Source: Niallia sp052318935 (lineage in GTDB: Bacteria; Bacillota; Bacilli; Bacillales; Cytobacillaceae). From it: a stretch of 64,000 nt of DNA. The notes below the pieces were generated by a model, which saw nothing but the letters and a program-made list of their open reading frames with translations, was not told the DNA's origin and made no database searches. Within the stretch, counting starts at the first letter, position 1. Every line of letters starts with the position of its first letter. The stretch is from assembly GCA_052318935.1 (NCBI GenBank), contig JBQRKO010000003.1. One strand, 5' to 3'. The position numbers and the translations under genes are program-made. Shown piece by piece: positions 61,085 to 64,000 of the stretch.

Positions 61085-61118
61085 TTTAATTCCTCCAATA
61101 AACTTTATTTTTTTGTTA

Positions 61119-61865
61119 TTAACCAACTTGAACAGTTGGACGAATGATCATTTCATTAATGGCTACATCGGATGGTTCCTCAATTGCAAAGGCAATTGCA
61201 CGAGCAATGCGGTCAGCATCAATTGCCACTTTGTAAAACTCATCTAAGCCAGCTTTCATCGTTGGGTCTGTTGTAGTTTCTAAAAGTTCGCTGGTAACAG
61301 CCCCAGGAGAAATATTGGTCACACGGATATTGGTGCCACTCATCGCTTCTTCTTGGCGTAAACCTTCTGAGACTGCTCTTACTGCAAATTTAGTTCCACA
61401 ATAAACCGTTCCACCTGGGTAGATGTTATGTCCAGCTACCGAAGAAAGATTGATTACATGACCGGATTTGCGTTCTCTCATAGATGGAACGATAGAAGCG
61501 ATGGCATACAAAACACCTTTGATGTTGACATCAATCATCTTATCCCACTCGTCAACTTTATTTTCGGCAAGAAAAGCTTGTGGCATGATTCCAGCATTGT
61601 TGACTAATACGTCGATTTTTCCAAACTCTTTAAGAGCGTACACAGCAAGTGCTTCCAGTTGTTGACGAGAAGTCACATCTGTCACTTTATAAATAGCCTG
61701 TCCACCACTGGTTTTAATCTCATCTTGTAATTTTTTTAAACGGTCTTCACGACGAGCTGCGAGTACCAACTTTGCACCTTTTGATGCAAGTTCTTTTGCA
61801 GTAGCTTCTCCAATTCCGGAAGAAGCACCCGTAATAATAACAACTTTATCTTTAATATTAGACAT
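61119..61865 (-). CDS. Short-chain dehydrogenase/reductase (classical SDR)
   Basis: A 248-residue classical SDR: VVIITGASSGIGEATAKEL (NAD(P) binding), LVLAARREDRL with two arginines after the second strand suggesting NADP(H), NNAGIMPQ, catalytic Ser in INLSSVAG and YxxxK in GGTVYCGTKFAV. Reduces a carbonyl compound. ATG at 61863-61865 with AAAGGG upstream. Starts about 20 bases after the CMD protein. The N-terminus of a dead paralogue is at 58250-58411. Confidence 0.93.
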   Translation of the reverse strand: MSNIKDKVVIITGASSGIGEATAKELASKGAKLVLAARREDRLKKLQDEIKTSGGQAIYKVTDVTSRQQLEALAVYALKEFGKIDVLVNNAGIMPQAFLAENKVDEWDKMIDVNIKGVLYAIASIVPSMRERKSGHVINLSSVAGHNIYPGGTVYCGTKFAVRAVSEGLRQEEAMSGTNIRVTNISPGAVTSELLETTTDPTMKAGLDEFYKVAIDADRIARAIAFAIEEPSDVAINEMIIRPTVQVG

Positions 61866-61883
61866 AATAAATAACACCCTTTC

Positions 61884-62642
61884 TTAATTTTCAGGAATAA
61901 TTTCGTTAACACAAGCTAATGCGTTTAGTGTTCTTGGAAAGCCCATATAGGGAAGGCAGTGAGTGATGGCGGTGATCAATCTTTCCTTGTCATTGCCCAC
62001 ATTTTTGTTACCCTGCACATGTGCCTTCACTTGACCTTCAGCACCGCCAAGCGCACTGATGATGCAAAGTGTCAACAACTCCCGTGTTTTCAAATCAAGT
62101 CCGCCACGAGTGTAGAAATCTCCGAAGCAAAAAGCGGAAAGATATTCCTGCATATGCTTTTGATTCGACGGGGCACTCTCATACATTTTTTTTATGACAT
62201 CTCCAAAAATCTCTATCTGCACTGCAAGCCCTTTATCAAAACGCTTATCTTCATCTACAGTCTTTTGACTTTCAATCGGTAAAGCGATATTCTTCGCTTT
62301 GAAAACCTCATTGACTTCATTGATAGCATTTAACGTTTTGGGGAATCCAATATATGGAGCACACTGGTAAACAGCCTCTTTGATTTCTACAGGTGTTAGT
62401 CCAACGTTTAGCGCGGCACTAACATGTGCTTTTAATTGGGGCAATGTTTGACTCGTCGCAAGAACCACCAGGGTGATCAACTCACGTATCTTGTCATCCA
62501 GATCCCCTTGATAAAAAACTTCCCCAAAAATGAAATGGCTCAGAATGTCCTGAAAATCAGGATTAGTAGCATGTACGGTAGTTACTCCTTCACCAAATAG
62601 CTGTTTGAACTTTTCCTTGCTCTTTTCAACACGATCCATCAT
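61884..62642 (-). CDS. Double-domain carboxymuconolactone decarboxylase (CMD) family protein
   Basis: About 252 residues, two CMD/AhpD-like repeats. The first has HFIFGEVFYQGDLDDKIREL and YQCAPYIGFPKTLNAINEV; the second has AFCFGDFYTRGGLDLKTREL and THCLPYMGFPRTLNAL. The AhpD CxxC pair is absent; the second helix carries lone Cys in QCAPY and HCLPY. Members act as peroxidase-like or decarboxylase proteins, mostly undefined. Start ATG at 62640-62642 or 62637-62639, behind GGAGGTGTA. First gene of the leftward CMD-SDR-cupin operon, divergent from the TetR regulator. Confidence 0.88.
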   Translation of the reverse strand: MMDRVEKSKEKFKQLFGEGVTTVHATNPDFQDILSHFIFGEVFYQGDLDDKIRELITLVVLATSQTLPQLKAHVSAALNVGLTPVEIKEAVYQCAPYIGFPKTLNAINEVNEVFKAKNIALPIESQKTVDEDKRFDKGLAVQIEIFGDVIKKMYESAPSNQKHMQEYLSAFCFGDFYTRGGLDLKTRELLTLCIISALGGAEGQVKAHVQGNKNVGNDKERLITAITHCLPYMGFPRTLNALACVNEIIPEN

Positions 62643-62793
62643 TACACCTCCGCTAATTAACTCATATAATATTCCCAAGTTAGTAAAATTTGAAGTCTAC
62701 TAATCGCATGTTGATACGCTATCGCACATCTGTGTATAATATAAAATGAAAAGAGGATGTCTGCAATAATCAAAATGCCGTGATTTGTACGTT

Positions 62794-62822
62794 ATTGCAC
62801 AAGTTCATTAAAATTGTGCGAT
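62794..62822. promoter_or_regulatory. Candidate TetR operator in the CMD-tetR divergent region
   Basis: ATTGCACAA (62794-62802) and TTGTGCGAT (62814-62822) form an inverted repeat with one mismatch and an 11-base spacer. A second related half-site pair ATCGCACA / TGTGTATA lies near 62720-62738. Placement suits dual control by the TetR protein. Confidence 0.55.
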
Positions 62823-62852
62823 ATTTTTTAAGAAAGCTTGGTGATTACTAAA

Positions 62853-63398
62853 ATGTCTAGGGTCGATAGAAGAGTGCAAAAATCTCAAGAAGCAATAAAA
62901 AATGCTTTTATTGAACTGATGTCTGAAAAAAGTTTTGATCACATTACGATACAAGATATTTCCGACAGGGCAAATGTCGGTCGAAGAACTATTTATGATC
63001 ATTACATGGATAAATTTGATTTACTGAATAAGCTCATTGAAGAACATATTAATGAACTAAGGAAACTGTGCGAATCGGCAGCTGATTTGGATTTTGTTGA
63101 GGGAAATCTGATGTGGTTTGAATACTTTGAACATAATTATTCATTCTTTTCAACAATGTTAGCTAGTAAAGGAGCCCCTGCTTTTCGCAGTCATTTCCTA
63201 GAATTTGTAATCGAGGAGTTAGAGGGGGAAGTAGATATAACCGAAGGAAAAAATCAAGGATTAAGTAAGGATTTAATTCTTAAATTTTTTGGAGCTGCCA
63301 TCGTAGAGACAGTAATAGCGTGGATCACTAATGGATTATTAGAACCCTCTAAAGTCGTGGCAGAACAAGTGGGGATTTTGTTAGATAGGAATTTATAG
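62853..63398 (+). CDS. TetR family transcriptional regulator
   Basis: About 181 residues from ATG 62853 (MSRVDRRVQKSQEAIKNAFI); GGTGAT lies seven bases upstream, whereas the open frame could begin at a TTG at 62838. N-terminal helix-turn-helix: ITIQDISDRANVGRRTIYDH then YMDKFDLLNKLIEEH. The C-terminal part is a TetR_C-type ligand domain similar to Firmicute regulators of aldo-keto/SDR operons. It very likely represses the divergent CMD-SDR-cupin genes. Confidence 0.9.
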   Translation: MSRVDRRVQKSQEAIKNAFIELMSEKSFDHITIQDISDRANVGRRTIYDHYMDKFDLLNKLIEEHINELRKLCESAADLDFVEGNLMWFEYFEHNYSFFSTMLASKGAPAFRSHFLEFVIEELEGEVDITEGKNQGLSKDLILKFFGAAIVETVIAWITNGLLEPSKVVAEQVGILLDRNL

Positions 63399-63534
63399 TT
63401 AGAGAATAGTTTTTCAGATACAACGAAGATTGTGAAGGAATATACTTAAACAAGCGGGTAGCGTTTATTTAATAACATGATGCAGCTCTATATGTTTTTT
63501 AATTAGTGAGTGATCATATACCTATTTAAGAATA

Positions 63535-63568
63535 GGGCGCTGTTCTTGAAAAAAGGACAGCCCCTTTC
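63535..63568 (+). terminator. Likely terminator of the tetR gene
   Basis: GGG-GCTGT-CTT style stem with a bulge (63535-63547 with 63553-63564), followed by TTTCTA. Confidence 0.5.
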
Positions 63569-63587
63569 TACATGGTGTTCTTTATCT

Positions 63588-64000
63588 CTATTTTATACGA
63601 CTTGTTGAAGCTTTATGGGTTGCTTTTAAATCCTTTCTACATGTGATTTCTTCAAATATATCTAAAAAATCTTGAGCAAGAGTACCCAAACCATTTAACC
63701 CATTTGAAGATTTATACAACCTTCCCCTCCTTTTACTGCTTGATTAGTAAATATCTCTTTTTCAACAGAGGTGTAATTATTTTCGCTATCATATCACCAG
63801 TCCTAATAGAATGGTGAGTTATAGACGTGAAATATATCCACTAAAAGATTCAACATTTGGTGTACCTACACCGATTGGTTCCAGATTATACAAGCTACTT
63901 CTTTCAATATTTAATACATTTCTTCAAATATACAAAATTCACCTACTTAATATTTAAGGATATTTTTAGCAAAAAAGTGATTTATTATTAGGAATAAAAT
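63588..64000 (-). other. Right-edge region, possible gene fragment
   Basis: On the minus strand an open stretch ending with TAG at 63588-63590 reads SSNGLNGLGTLAQDFLD then IFEEITCRKDL and KATHKAS. It looks protein-like but is short, has a stop just upstream and no start. It may be the tail of a decayed gene. The rest up to 64000 is AT-rich with no gene that I can support. Confidence 0.25.

Noticed and set aside
1..64000. CRISPR arrays, tRNA or rRNA genes, prophage or complete insertion sequences
   Set aside because: No regularly spaced direct repeats, no cloverleaf-like or rRNA sequence, and no transposase, integrase or phage structural genes were recognised.

Overview
The window comes from a low-GC Gram-positive spore-former of the Bacillaceae type. 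Evidence for this is the dense AT-rich intergenic DNA, strong GGAGG-type ribosome binding sites, frequent TTG and GTG starts, Firmicute gene families (beta-propeller phytase, BceRS/AB-like peptide sensing, YdhK lipoproteins, MalL, YwnA/YwnB, RocD, paired TatA/TatC) and several copies of a GC-rich palindromic repeat typical of Bacillaceae intergenic DNA. The genus cannot be fixed from the sequence alone. No rRNA, tRNA, CRISPR array, complete insertion sequence or prophage was seen. Most of the window is chromosomal accessory metabolism: transport and use of amino acids, dicarboxylates and sugars, each with a local regulator.

Layout. 1-2 kb: end of a PhoX-type phosphatase followed by its own tatA and tatC, then a small CxxH/CxxC protein. 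2-4 kb: a decayed YdhK repeat, a UgtP/YkoN-type glycosyltransferase and a MITE-like element. 4.2-11.6 kb: an IclR regulator divergent from rocD, an amino-acid permease and a DDAH/arginine-deiminase-like hydrolase, whose close paralogue lies beyond an ada gene. 11.8-16 kb: alanine/sodium symporter, double AbrB-fold protein, M23 murein hydrolase, YdhK/CopL-like lipoprotein. 16.1-20 kb: two inverted repeat copies, then a kinase / response regulator / VTT membrane protein operon. 20.2-28.2 kb: a leftward run encoding a class-E-like SdhA-SdhB-SdhE (HdrB-like) complex, a His/Met-rich membrane protein, a membrane ferredoxin broken by an in-frame TGA, a BNR lipoprotein and malate dehydrogenase, preceded by a gutted dicarboxylate transporter. 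28.5-35.3 kb: NAD(P)H oxidoreductase, Bce-like two-component system and ABC transporter (ATPase frameshifted), then a phytase behind a Pho box. 35.6-39.2 kb: LacI regulator and a glucose/glucosamine-type PTS gene broken by two frameshifts. 39.6-48 kb: a 43-residue membrane protein, glutamate dehydrogenase, dicarboxylate/glutamate symporter, aminotransferase, BASS transporter and a UTRA-type GntR regulator with four matching palindromic operators, then RraA-type aldolases. 48.3-54.4 kb: two MFS transporters, LysR regulator, a second glutamate/dicarboxylate symporter and a small membrane protein. 54.5-63.4 kb: YwnB/YwnA with Rrf2-type operators, MalL with a MalR-like operator, orphan MerR-type promoters, an MFS transporter, a RibD-like reductase, and a cupin/SDR/CMD operon divergent from a TetR regulator.

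How it fits together. Three themes recur. The first is phosphate scavenging (PhoX plus dedicated Tat, phytase with Pho box). The second is carbon-nitrogen flow around glutamate, ornithine and C4-dicarboxylates (RocD, GDH, aminotransferase, two DctA/GltT-type carriers, SdhABE, Mdh). The third is decay: at least eight genes are broken or reduced to fragments, so part of this region is being lost or was recently rearranged. The most interesting items are the SdhABE-Mdh redox cluster with its TGA-interrupted membrane ferredoxin, the GntR operator set built on a duplicated promoter, the orphan 19-bp-spacer MerR promoters and the repeat family. All functions are inferred from sequence reading without database searches.
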